Below, piece after piece: positions 10,101 through 17,692 of a DNA stretch of 64,000 bases (positions within the stretch are counted from its first letter, which is position 1; every line of letters begins with the position of its first letter). Source of the DNA: Nocardia sp. BSTN01 (GTDB lineage Bacteria > Actinomycetota > Actinomycetes > Mycobacteriales > Mycobacteriaceae). The stretch lies in NCBI RefSeq assembly GCF_015354405.1, contig NZ_JADKYP010000011.1, positions 1 to 64,000 of the forward strand, written 5' to 3'. Position numbers and translations under genes: made by a program. The notes under the pieces are model-generated. The model saw nothing but the letters and a program-made list of their open reading frames with translations. It had not been told where the DNA came from and made no database searches.

Positions 10101-13100
10101 CCACGGCGGTGACCTCGACCGGCAGCGGCGCCAGGCGGCGCACGGTGCGCACGCCGACCGGCACCATCGCGCCCTCCTGGGCGCCACCGCGCCCGGCGAG
10201 CAGCGCGGCCACACTCTGCAACGCCGCATCGACGATCGCGGGGTGGGCGAGGTACCGCTCCCCCTGGCCGATGGTGCCGTCGAGTTGTGCGACCACGGTG
10301 TCCGGCGAGATCCGGATCGCGGTGGCGCGCTGGAAGGTCGGGCCGTATTCCAGTCCGCGCGCGGCCAATCCGGCGTAGAACTCGGCGGGATCGACCGCGA
10401 GCATATGCTCGACATCGGGCACGTCCGCGGTGATCGGGGCGTAGCTGCCTTCGACCAGGCGACCGAGCGCGTGCACGGTCCAGATGGTGCCGGCCGCGCC
10501 CCGGGAACGGATGGTGAAGCGCCCGGTCGAATCCTCCACGTGGAGTTCGACGATCGGCGCCTCGCCCTCCTCGACGACCAGCGGCGCGACGAACCGCACG
10601 CCTTCCACGGCCACCTGATCCGATTCGGTGCGCACCGCGGCGGCGCTCAGCGCGGCATCCAGATATCCCGCGCCGGGCAGGATCCGGGTGCCGCCCACGA
10701 CGTGATCGGCGAGCCACGGTAGCGCCGCGAGCGACAATTCCACCCGCCAGGCGTTGGAATCGTCGGGATGCTGATCACCGAGCATCGGGTGCGCGTCGGG
10801 CGTGCCGTGGCGCAGCAGCCGGAATTCCGGCAGTTCGTTGCGCAGCCGGGTGCGCTGCCACGGATAACGCGGCAGATCGATATGCGGTGTCGGATCCGCC
10901 ACTCCCGCGAACAGCGCGTCGATGTCGAGAACTCCGGCCGCGTACAGCCCGGACAGGGTCTGGCGCAGGCTGTCGGCGTCCTGCTGTTTGCGGTGCAGGG
11001 TCGCCACCGTCGTCCCGGTTTCGCCCGCGCCGATGAGGATCTCGCGAATATTGGCGCCGAGCACCGGATGCGGGCCGACCTCGACGAACACCCGGTTGCC
11101 GGAGCGGACCAGCGCGGTGATCGCATCGGCGAACCGCACCGGCTGCCGCACGTTCGCGCACCAGTAGTCGGCATTCCAGTCGGCCGTGGTGACCTGTTCG
11201 CCGGTGACCGTGGAGTACAGCGGGATGCGCGGTTCCGAGACGGTGAGCCCGGCCAGCACCGCACGCAGTTCGTCCAGGATCGGATCCATCAGATGACTGT
11301 GGTAGGGCACCTCGACCTGGAGCCGGCGCGCGAAAATACCGTCGGCGGTGAGCTTTTCGGCGATCTCGTCGAGGCGGTCGGCCGCACCGGCCAGCGTGAC
11401 GGCCGAGGGTGAGTTGATCGCCGCGATGTCGACCGAACTGTCGGCGGCGATGACCTCGCGCGCCGCCTCGGCGGGCAATCCGATCGCCAGCATGCCGCCC
11501 GTGCCGGCCGTCGTGGCCTGCAACCGGGCACGGTGGTAGCTCACCAGCAGCGCGTCGCGCAGCGACAGCATTCCGGTCACGTAGGCGGCCGAGACCTCAC
11601 CGACGCTGTGACCGACGACGACGGCGGGTTCGATGCCGTATTCCCGCAGCGCCGCGTACAGCGCGACCTGGACCAGGAAGTTCGCCGGTTGCGCGACGGC
11701 GGTCGAGGTGACCCTCGACTCCGCTTCGGGCCGCAGCAACTCCTCGACGACGGACCAGCCCGCGATGTCGGTGAACACGGCGTCGATGCGGCGGGCCTCG
11801 GCGGCGAAAGCAGTGTCGGTGGTGAGCAATTCGCGCGCCATACCCCACCACTGCGGGCCCATACCGGTGAAGACGTACACCGGCTCGGCGGTGCGCTTGG
11901 CGACGGTGCGACCGACTCGGCCCTGACCGTTGGCCAAGTCCACCAGGCCCCGGACCAGTTCGGTGTCGTCACCGAAGGTGATCGCGGCGCGATGGTTGTG
12001 GTGATTGCGGCGCCGCCACGCGGCCTCGGCCAACCGGCCGGGGTCGGCGCCCTCGGCGATCAGTTCGGCGACGCCGCGAGCCAGTTGCCGAACCGCTGTC
12101 TCGTTTCGCGCGGAGAGCGGCAGTACACCGAAATGTTCTGGCGCCCGGCTGGTTTCGGGAGCGCCGGCATACTCCTGCAGAATCGCGTGCGCATTGGTGC
12201 CGCCGTATCCGAAACCGTTGACGGCCACCGTCATGCGCTCGACCTCGGGGCCGACCGGTTCGGCCTCGGTCTGGAGGCGAATTCCCAGTTCCTCGAACGG
12301 GATATCGGGATTGGGAGTGTCCAGCCAGCCCTGCGGTGCGATGGTGCGGTGGGTGATGGCCAGCGCCGATTTGATGACGCTCGCGATACCCGACGCGGCT
12401 TCGGTGTGCCCCAGCGTCGCCTTCACCGAGCCGACGCCGACCGGGCCCGGCCGACCGGTGGCGGCGCCGTAGGCCCGGCCGATGGCTCGCAGTTCCAGCG
12501 GGTCGCCCACCGGCGTTCCGGTGCCGTGCGCCTCCACGTAGGTGATCTCGTGCGCCGGGATTCCGGAGCGCTCGATCACGGTCCTGGCCAGCGCTTCCTG
12601 GGAATCGGCATTCGGCACCGTGATGGCCGTGGTGCGGCCGTCCTGATTCGATCCGGTGGCCTTGACCACCGCGTAGATACGGTCGCCGTCGCGTTCGGCA
12701 TCGGCGAGCTTCTTCAGCACCACGATGCCGGCGCCCTCGCCCCGGCCGTACCCGTCGGCGGCGGCGTCGAACGGTTTGCTGCGCCCGTCGGCGGCGAGGA
12801 ATCCCCCCTTGCACATGGAGACGAACGGCTCCGGCTGCGCCATCACGGTCACGCCGCCGGCCAGCGCGTATTCGCAGTCTCCGCTCTCGATGGCCTGGCA
12901 GGCCAGATGCAGGGCGACCAGCGACGAGGAACAGGCCGTGTCGACGGTGACCGCCGGGCCGGTCAGGTTGAGCGCGTAGGCGATCCGGTTCGAGAGCATG
13001 GTGTACGACGCGCCGGCGGCGGTGTGCATGTCGACATGCGGCAGCGCCGGTCCACCCACCGATACCGCCAGCTGATCGAGGGTGAAGGCGCCGATGTAGA

Positions 13101-13455
13101 CGCCGAGCCCCGAACCGGCGCTGCGTCCGGCGACACCCGCGTCGTCGAGCGCCTCCCACACCACTTCCAGGACGAGTCGCTGCTGCGGGTCCATGGCGGC
13201 CGCCTCGCGCGGGGAGATGCCGAAGAAGTCGGGATCGAACTCCCACGGATCGCCGGTCATGAAGGCGGCGCGCTTGGTGTACATCCGGCCGGGGGTGCGG
13301 CGGTCGGCGTCGTAGTAGCGCCGCCAATCCCAGCGGTCGGCCGGGATCTCGGTGACTCCGTCCCGTTTGTTGATCACGAAATCCCAGAAGGACTCCGGCG
13401 AATCGATACCGCCGGCGTACCGGCATCCGATTCCGACGATGGCAATGTCAGACAC
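7129..13455 (-). CDS. Type I polyketide synthase, single fully reducing module without thioesterase
   Basis: 2108-residue multidomain enzyme with order KS-AT-DH-linker-ER-KR-ACP. KS (1-425) has Cys175 in DTACSSS, His310 in EAHGTGT and His350 in KATLGHTEA. AT (about 525-830) has Ser617 in GHSVGE and YHSH at the extender-selecting site instead of HAFH or YASH. DH (885-1165) has His918 in HVVGGTRILP and Asp1076 in HPAIVDAAL. A roughly 260-residue linker, possibly KR structural subdomain, precedes ER (1435-1740, LVHGAAGGVGSAAVQIAK). KR (1750-1960) has ITGGFGAFG, Tyr1902 and Asn1906. ACP has Ser2062 in LGLDSLM. No methyltransferase or thioesterase is present. GTG start with GAGGAG about 6 bases upstream. 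All reductive domains keep their catalytic residues, so a saturated chain is expected, probably built iteratively; release most likely uses the adjacent oxoamine synthase. Confidence 0.96.
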   Translation of the reverse strand: MSDIAIVGIGCRYAGGIDSPESFWDFVINKRDGVTEIPADRWDWRRYYDADRRTPGRMYTKRAAFMTGDPWEFDPDFFGISPREAAAMDPQQRLVLEVVWEALDDAGVAGRSAGSGLGVYIGAFTLDQLAVSVGGPALPHVDMHTAAGASYTMLSNRIAYALNLTGPAVTVDTACSSSLVALHLACQAIESGDCEYALAGGVTVMAQPEPFVSMCKGGFLAADGRSKPFDAAADGYGRGEGAGIVVLKKLADAERDGDRIYAVVKATGSNQDGRTTAITVPNADSQEALARTVIERSGIPAHEITYVEAHGTGTPVGDPLELRAIGRAYGAATGRPGPVGVGSVKATLGHTEAASGIASVIKSALAITHRTIAPQGWLDTPNPDIPFEELGIRLQTEAEPVGPEVERMTVAVNGFGYGGTNAHAILQEYAGAPETSRAPEHFGVLPLSARNETAVRQLARGVAELIAEGADPGRLAEAAWRRRNHHNHRAAITFGDDTELVRGLVDLANGQGRVGRTVAKRTAEPVYVFTGMGPQWWGMARELLTTDTAFAAEARRIDAVFTDIAGWSVVEELLRPEAESRVTSTAVAQPANFLVQVALYAALREYGIEPAVVVGHSVGEVSAAYVTGMLSLRDALLVSYHRARLQATTAGTGGMLAIGLPAEAAREVIAADSSVDIAAINSPSAVTLAGAADRLDEIAEKLTADGIFARRLQVEVPYHSHLMDPILDELRAVLAGLTVSEPRIPLYSTVTGEQVTTADWNADYWCANVRQPVRFADAITALVRSGNRVFVEVGPHPVLGANIREILIGAGETGTTVATLHRKQQDADSLRQTLSGLYAAGVLDIDALFAGVADPTPHIDLPRYPWQRTRLRNELPEFRLLRHGTPDAHPMLGDQHPDDSNAWRVELSLAALPWLADHVVGGTRILPGAGYLDAALSAAAVRTESDQVAVEGVRFVAPLVVEEGEAPIVELHVEDSTGRFTIRSRGAAGTIWTVHALGRLVEGSYAPITADVPDVEHMLAVDPAEFYAGLAARGLEYGPTFQRATAIRISPDTVVAQLDGTIGQGERYLAHPAIVDAALQSVAALLAGRGGAQEGAMVPVGVRTVRRLAPLPVEVTAVARFTEGDRPLADIDLLDAERTVVMQIRGIEFGSLTPGRGPLQRMTDMFYEERWELRDPVDTTALPQNADLYTLVLGYGENIDSRIERVRDAVAGGAGSAVLLLDPADTELEPQLAQRLRDIFGDEDVRRLHVCVVPGHAPDGDVAALWTLRRIAVTLDGYLEERVTEHEIEIPLTGDGSLFATVVSAHAYAHPADETAPDPSQAAIAGARRVLLNEQSRLRWRLVDIDADTTVADLSAELAIPGGFQYDLVDEAVLRNGLRWTTVVTRTLPERLDALDTAEPLTDPEANFELELPRSRTFARLGWRRCERREPGLGEVEVRMRAVGLNYKDALKVIGVLGERELSETFFGLVPGMEGGGEVVRVGPGVTDYAPGDAVSLTSKGMVARYHTTSTDSLTHVHPDTDAGRCSSVTAFTTAEYSLLELARIRAGETVLVHGAAGGVGSAAVQIAKLHGATVIGTASSEQRRAYVLAEGADHAVGSRSLTFVDEVLALTGGRGVDVIISSAPGEILRQNFAVIAEFGRIVEIGKADIYTGGMLDLSAFDKNVSYFSFDLDRMLRLRHTEVMALGRKVNASFDDGTYRPLPFQKYGTAEVAQAFEEVARSTRIGRVALDLTEDRPLVRPQLPEIEIDPAAQYLITGGFGAFGLATGRWLVGHGARRLTLLGRGGATTEAAVAQLAAWQAQGIEVTIERVDITDADAVAAVVARAHRPEHPLRGVFHTAGAIDDKRITVMDAESLAKVFRAKADGARALVAGIQAAGARPAQFALWSSGSAMFGGVGQYAYTAANIALQAIGDSVIRDGGTALVVGWGHMSGGGMADDEHIARYLRNTGFDSITMDEGTEYLEQALRLGVTQASIIPVDWAKVNATAPFFAQTGRTKELIAAAAQDDSAAARLRVQLAELDEGKRNEVVAFMLAEQLAQVMGVSADSIDLTVPVPELGLDSLMAVEFGALVTKSLGVELMSMKMGRSFSLEQAGARVAEAIVQGATG

Positions 13456-13490
13456 AGCGACTCCTCGGCCGACTCGAAAATTCCCGCTGA

Positions 13491-14111
13491 TCAGAGCGGA
13501 CGCGGTCGGCGAATCATGATGTTCATTTCCGGACCCGTCCTGCCCAGCTGGACGGACCCGGTGCGTTCGTTACCCAGGGCCTCGTAGTAGCCGACGTTCT
13601 CGTCCTTGCAGATTCCGCACAGGAGTACGCCCTGCCGGTCGGCCTTGTCGGTGAACGACGCGTACAGCGCGCGACCGACGCCGCTGCGCTGCAGTGTCGG
13701 ATCGGTTCCGAGGTAGACGTGGAACAGATGGGGTTCGGCCGGTGCCGCCCGATCCATGGTCCGGTCGACCTCGGTTCCCCTTCCCACGGCGGTGCCCATT
13801 CCCGCGAGAAACAGTGGGCCCGCGAGGAATTCGCGTAGCCCACCGGGCCGGTAACCGTCGGGGTACCAGAGCAGGGCGCCGACGATGCGGCCGTCCAGCT
13901 CCGCCACCTCGGCGCCACCGGCCGGTAGGAAGCGATGTTCGATCATGGTCCGCAACATCCGCGGCGCCCGCCGGTGCCGGACGGTTTCGTCCGGAAAGAC
14001 GTATTCCTCGATCGGATCGTCGTGCGCGAAGGCCGCGGCCAGTACCCGCACCATTCCGGTGATGTCGTCGCGCGTCGCGGTCCGCACGACCGGACTCCCG
14101 GTTTTGCTCAA
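13491..14111 (-). CDS. GNAT family N-acetyltransferase, first gene of PKS operon
   Basis: 206-residue GNAT-fold protein. The acetyl-CoA pyrophosphate loop is visible at residues 141-146 (QRSGVG) after beta-strand 4 (HLFHVYLGTDPTL), with motif B around YYEALGNERTG. The start is TTG (SKTGSP follows), with GAGGG upstream. It lies 35 bases upstream of the PKS start on the same strand and begins the three-gene operon. GNAT enzymes acetylate amines or act as small-molecule acyltransferases. With a downstream oxoamine synthase expected to make an aminoketone, N-acetylation of that product (or self-protection) is a sensible hypothesis, but the sequence does not show the substrate. Confidence 0.85.
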   Translation of the reverse strand: MSKTGSPVVRTATRDDITGMVRVLAAAFAHDDPIEEYVFPDETVRHRRAPRMLRTMIEHRFLPAGGAEVAELDGRIVGALLWYPDGYRPGGLREFLAGPLFLAGMGTAVGRGTEVDRTMDRAAPAEPHLFHVYLGTDPTLQRSGVGRALYASFTDKADRQGVLLCGICKDENVGYYEALGNERTGSVQLGRTGPEMNIMIRRPRPL

Positions 14112-14210
14112 AGCTGTTGTCCCTCAACTGATTTGCACACTGCCGACCACATCGGCGAAACATCCGGCCAGCGAACTGGTCGCCAGATTACCTCAGCGCT
14201 GGACGCTTCC

Positions 14211-14222
14211 TACCAGTCGGTA
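14211..14222. promoter_or_regulatory. Candidate operator upstream of GNAT-PKS-AOS operon
   Basis: TACCAGTCGGTA forms an inverted repeat (TACC/GGTA arms, 4-base spacer) about 100 bases upstream of the first gene of the operon. The short spaced-palindrome form resembles TetR-family sites. No regulator gene is adjacent, so this is a weak call. Confidence 0.25.
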
Positions 14223-14770
14223 ACGTGGAGTAGATCACGCCGGTACGACACGTTCGGCGGGCCGGGCGCACGCCCGCCGCCGGGCAACCGCGGGGCAGCC
14301 CCGCCGAATCCCGCGACCCCGTGCGAAATACACCTCGAGCACGGTCGGCTCACCCACCCGGATCGCGACCGCTACCGCGCGCCGCCGCGAAAACAGTTGC
14401 GTTTCAGAAATATTCACGACGGTATCGGTCACGCGCCGGTGACGACACGCAGCGAACCACGGGCAATCACCCTCGTTCGTACGCGATTCCGGCGACTTCC
14501 CACCCATGGTAATTCCGCTCGGTCGCCGCATCCTCGCCAGGCACGACGCCACCGAGTCTTGGGCCCCGACCGTGAGGGGACGCGTGGAGGCCGAAAGGAA
14601 CCGGAACTCGAGCACACTGGTGATCGAGCGGCGACAGCATCGGCGGTAGGGACACCACGGTGCTGCAGGCGGAGCCGACTCGGATCAGCTATTTCAAGGC
14701 CGTCCGCCACGACCCGGACGCACCGAAGGTTCGTACCGGTTCGGCCGGGTGACGACGACCGGTACGGACG
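14223..14770. other. Noncoding stretch between PKS operon and tRNA-Ser
   Basis: About 550 bases with no credible gene. Open frames exist on both strands, but their translations are Arg/Pro/Ala-rich with no domain, start signal or operon logic, as expected from GC-rich noncoding DNA. No repeat, tRNA or strong hairpin was seen apart from the terminator at the right edge. It separates the accessory PKS region from the conserved tRNA-tadA block. Confidence 0.5.
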
Positions 14771-14802
14771 AAAAAGCCCCCACCCGGAATCCGGGTGGGG
14801 GC
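14771..14802 (-). terminator. Rho-independent terminator of tRNA-Ser(CGA)
   Basis: On the minus strand a 12-bp perfect stem GCCCCCACCCGG/CCGGGTGGGGGC with a 3-base loop is followed by TTTTT. It starts 6 bases past the 3' end of the tRNA. Confidence 0.9.
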
Positions 14803-14807
14803 TGTGG

Positions 14808-14895
14808 CGGTGGCGGAGGGATTTGAACCCTCGGTGGGGGGTTACCCCACACACGCTTTCGAGGCGTGCTCCTTAGGCCGCTCGGACACGCCACC
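14808..14895 (-). tRNA. tRNA-Ser(CGA)
   Basis: Class II tRNA of about 88 nt. Acceptor stem GGTGGCG/CGCCACC, D-arm TCCGAGCGGCC, anticodon stem CACGC/GCGTG with loop CTCGAAA (anticodon CGA), long variable arm GTGGGGTAACCCCCCAC, T-loop GGTTCAAATCC, discriminator G. No encoded CCA. Located just downstream of tadA on the same strand. Confidence 0.96.
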
Positions 14896-14963
14896 GCAGG
14901 TGACTTTACCGGACGGGCGGAGCGAAACCGAAATCGGGTGGTCAGCGACACCGGGAGCAGAGC

Positions 14964-15452
14964 TCAGGGGCGTCGAGTGCGGAAGAAGTCGTCCAGGACG
15001 GCCGCACATTCGGCCTCGAGCACGCCCCCGCGAACCTCGGGCCGATGGTTGAGGCGACGGTCGCGCACCACGTCCCAGAGGGAACCGACCGCACCGGTCT
15101 TGGGCTCCCAGGCGCCGAAGACGACGCGTCGGACCCGGGCCAGGACCAGCGCGCCGGCGCACATCGTGCACGGTTCCAACGTCACCGCCAGCGTCGCGCC
15201 CTCGAGCCGCCAGCCGTCGCCGTACACCTGGGCGGCGCGGCGCAGCGCCAGGATCTCGGCGTGCGCGGTCGGGTCGCCGAGCGCCTCCCGGGCGTTGCCG
15301 GCCCGGGCCAGTTCGCGGCCGTTCGCGTCGAAGACGACCGCACCCACCGGGACGTCGCGCGGGTCGGTCTGCGCCGCGGCGGCGAGGGCGGCCCGGACGA
15401 GATCCTCGTCTGCCGGAGGTGACCCCGGACCAGGCGCTGCCCCCGGGCTCAA
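14964..15452 (-). CDS. tadA: tRNA adenosine(34) deaminase
   Basis: 162-residue zinc deaminase that converts A34 to inosine in tRNA-Arg(ACG), letting it read CGU, CGC and CGA; that substrate tRNA is encoded at 30657-30729. Zinc and catalytic motifs are His64-Ala-Glu66 (HAEILALRRAA) and Cys95/Cys98 (PCTMCAGA). The start is TTG at 15452 because its TTGA overlaps the stop codon of the preceding gene, implying translational coupling; a longer in-frame extension to 15620 is just the overlap with that gene and has no family similarity. The two genes form an operon upstream of tRNA-Ser(CGA), matching the Rv3752c-Rv3753c order in M. tuberculosis. Confidence 0.95.
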   Translation of the reverse strand: MSPGAAPGPGSPPADEDLVRAALAAAAQTDPRDVPVGAVVFDANGRELARAGNAREALGDPTAHAEILALRRAAQVYGDGWRLEGATLAVTLEPCTMCAGALVLARVRRVVFGAWEPKTGAVGSLWDVVRDRRLNHRPEVRGGVLEAECAAVLDDFFRTRRP

Positions 15453-15985
15453 CGGTGCAGCTTGTCCAGGACCGCGGAGAATTCGTCGGCGAAGCCCAGC
15501 CGCTGTGCGACCATTCCCAGCTGTTCGTCCGGATACAGATCGGTTTCCGCCAGGATCACGCTGAGAACGGGCTCGGGCAGGCCGAGGTCCGCCAGAACAC
15601 CCAGATCGCCTTCCTCCCACGGATCGATCTCATCCAATTCGTCCGGATCGATATCGGGGACTTCGACATTCAGCGCGTCGAGCACCTCGACGGCGATGTC
15701 GTAATCGATCGCGGCGGTGGCGTCCGAGATCAGCAACCGGCTCCCGGTCGGACCCGGCCGCAGGACGATGAAGAATTCGTCGTCGACGTCCAGCAGTCCG
15801 AATACCGCACCGGTGCTGCGCAGGGCGCGCAGTTCGTCCTCGGCCGCGGACAGACTCGACAGTGCCGCGGCGCTGAGCGGGCTGCAGCGCCACGTGCTGT
15901 CTTCGCGGACGACCGCCACGGCGAACCCTTCCACATCGTCGTAATCGTCCGACGTGGCCCTGTTCGTGCTCGAGCGCTGTGCCAT
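15449..15985 (-). CDS. tRNA adenosine deaminase-associated protein
   Basis: 178-residue acidic soluble protein of the actinobacterial family named only for its constant position next to tadA (Rv3753c type). Visible blocks are FAVAVVREDSTWRCSPL, FGLLDVDDEFFIVLRPG, ISDATAAIDYDIAVEVLDAL and an Asp/Glu-rich DPDELDEIDPWEEGDLG, then LGLPEPVLSVILAETDLYPDE. There is no catalytic motif or membrane segment. Its stop overlaps the tadA start. Biochemical role is not known; an accessory role for TadA is inferred from context. It is divergent from tyrA with a gap of about 58 bases that must hold both promoters. Confidence 0.9.
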   Translation of the reverse strand: MAQRSSTNRATSDDYDDVEGFAVAVVREDSTWRCSPLSAAALSSLSAAEDELRALRSTGAVFGLLDVDDEFFIVLRPGPTGSRLLISDATAAIDYDIAVEVLDALNVEVPDIDPDELDEIDPWEEGDLGVLADLGLPEPVLSVILAETDLYPDEQLGMVAQRLGFADEFSAVLDKLHR

Positions 15986-16043
15986 GGCCGCAACGGTAGT
16001 CGGCTTCGGCGGAAATGTTGAAGTCGTATGCGAATCTGATCCG

Positions 16044-16994
16044 ATGACAGGCGATCGGAATTCCTCGGTGTGCGTACTGGGTACGGGTTTGATCGGCGGT
16101 TCGCTGCTGCGCGCGGCGGCGGCGGCCGGCTACCGGGCCTGGGGTTACAACCGGTCGGCTCCGGGTGCGCAGGCCGCCCGGGCCGACGGATTCGACGTCG
16201 AATCCGATATCGCGGCGGTGCTGTCCCGGGCCGCCACCGACGATGCGCTGATCGTGCTGGCTGTGCCGATGCCGGCCATCGATACCGTTCTCGCGGATGT
16301 GAAGACATTCGCGCCCGACTGTCCGCTGACCGATGTGGTGAGTGTGAAGGAGCCGGTGCGCGCCGAGGTGCACCGGCAGGAACTGGGCGCGCGCTACGTC
16401 GGCGGGCATCCGATGGCGGGAACCGCCGAATCCGGCTGGGCCGCATCGTCTCCCGACCTGTTTCGCGACGCGGCCTGGGCGGTCGGGGTGGATCCGGGCA
16501 CCCGCGCCGAACCGTGGCACCGGGTCGCGCGGCTGGCGCTGGACTGCGGTGCGATCGTGGTGCCGGTCCTGGCGGACGAACACGACCGTGCGGTGGCCCG
16601 CATCTCGCATCTGCCGCACGTGCTGGCCGAGGCGCTGGCGGTCGCGGGGGCCGCGGGCGGCGATCTGGCTCTGGGTCTGGCCGCCGGATCGTTCCGCGAC
16701 GGCACCCGGGTCGCGGCGACCGCGCCCGAGCTGGTGCGCGCGATCTGCGAACCGAACGCGGCCGCGCTCACCGAGGCGATCGACGACGCGCTGCGCCTGC
16801 TCGAGGCCGCGCGCGACAGCCTGCGCGACGAGGGCACCCTCGGCGAACTGATCGACGCGGGCTACAGCGAACGCGACCGCTACGACACCCTGCGGCGCTG
16901 GGACATCACCGATATCCGCCCCGGCGATCAGGGTTGGCTGGAACGGTTACGCGACGCGGGACGCCAGGGCGGCGTGATCCGCTCCCTCGACTGA
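16044..16994 (+). CDS. tyrA: Prephenate dehydrogenase
   Basis: 316-residue cytosolic NAD(P)-dependent enzyme of tyrosine synthesis that oxidatively decarboxylates prephenate. The Rossmann nucleotide motif GTGLIGGS is at residues 13-20. Family signatures are VSVKEPVRAEV, the substrate-site GGHPMAGTAESGW, and EHDRAVARISHLPHVLAEAL in the helical dimerisation domain. The start is ATG 16044 because similarity begins there with the Rossmann strand; the open frame extends back to 15954 but that part overlaps the divergent gene. No ACT domain is fused at the C terminus. Matches the Rv3754 position. Confidence 0.94.
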   Translation: MTGDRNSSVCVLGTGLIGGSLLRAAAAAGYRAWGYNRSAPGAQAARADGFDVESDIAAVLSRAATDDALIVLAVPMPAIDTVLADVKTFAPDCPLTDVVSVKEPVRAEVHRQELGARYVGGHPMAGTAESGWAASSPDLFRDAAWAVGVDPGTRAEPWHRVARLALDCGAIVVPVLADEHDRAVARISHLPHVLAEALAVAGAAGGDLALGLAAGSFRDGTRVAATAPELVRAICEPNAAALTEAIDDALRLLEAARDSLRDEGTLGELIDAGYSERDRYDTLRRWDITDIRPGDQGWLERLRDAGRQGGVIRSLD

Positions 16995-17007
16995 GAACCG
17001 CGCGGAG

Positions 17008-17628
17008 TCACACCCGCTCGGCGAGGCCCGGATAGTCGACGACGAATCCGTCGTCGTCGACGGTCACGGTCGCGCTCGACACCGGCGAGAGCACATGGAT
17101 CCCGTCGGCGCCGCTGCTGTAGGTGAGGATCGCCTCCTGTACGAGCAGATCCGGAACCCGCACGTACACAACCGGAACCTGCACGTCCTCGGTGGCGTGC
17201 GCCAGCCCGAAACGGCGAATCGGCAGGGTGTTGAAGAGCGGGCTCAGCACCACGTCCACATCCAGCGCACCGCCGAACATGGACCGCACGTGGGTGCCGC
17301 CGGCATCGACGAGCCAGTAGTTCTCCTCGTCCCGGGCGATCGAGGCATGCCGTTCACCCGAGGCGACGGTGCTGCGCAACGACAGCCGCTTCGTGCGACC
17401 CACCTCGTCGGTGACCAGGTCGTAGGACGCGCTGAACGCGGGATGTTCACCGCAGCCCCCGGCGATGATGCGACCGGAGGCACGGATCCGGTTACCGGTG
17501 AGGACCACGCGGACCGATTCCATCCGGGACGCGTCGCGCGCGCGCCAGGTGAGCACCGCCGGCCAGCGGGGCGCCGCGGCCTCGCTCGCCTGGGCGGTCT
17601 CGGAATTGCCCTGGGCTGGCTTACTCAC
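17008..17628 (-). CDS. Putative glycolipid-binding domain protein (DUF1089 type)
   Basis: 206-residue protein with no signal peptide or membrane helix. The core from about residue 25 (LTWRARDASRMESVRVVL) through RASGRIIAG, SASYDLVTDEVGRTKRLSL and YWLVDAGG fits the DUF1089/PF06475 family, long annotated as putative glycolipid-binding and common next to envelope genes in actinobacteria. The first 20 residues are low-complexity. It converges with tyrA (13-base gap). Function is not established; the name rests on family resemblance recalled from the pattern. Confidence 0.72.
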   Translation of the reverse strand: MSKPAQGNSETAQASEAAAPRWPAVLTWRARDASRMESVRVVLTGNRIRASGRIIAGGCGEHPAFSASYDLVTDEVGRTKRLSLRSTVASGERHASIARDEENYWLVDAGGTHVRSMFGGALDVDVVLSPLFNTLPIRRFGLAHATEDVQVPVVYVRVPDLLVQEAILTYSSGADGIHVLSPVSSATVTVDDDGFVVDYPGLAERV

Positions 17629-17692
17629 CCCTCTACCGTAGGTGACAACCCGGCTCGCGGTGTGGTCGCGGCGCGCGAGTTGTTCACCTGCG

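Noticed and set aside
14235-14854. Several 60-140 codon frames between the GNAT gene and the tRNA
   Set aside because: Mutually overlapping, no ribosome sites, Arg/Pro-rich, and one runs through the tRNA-Ser gene.
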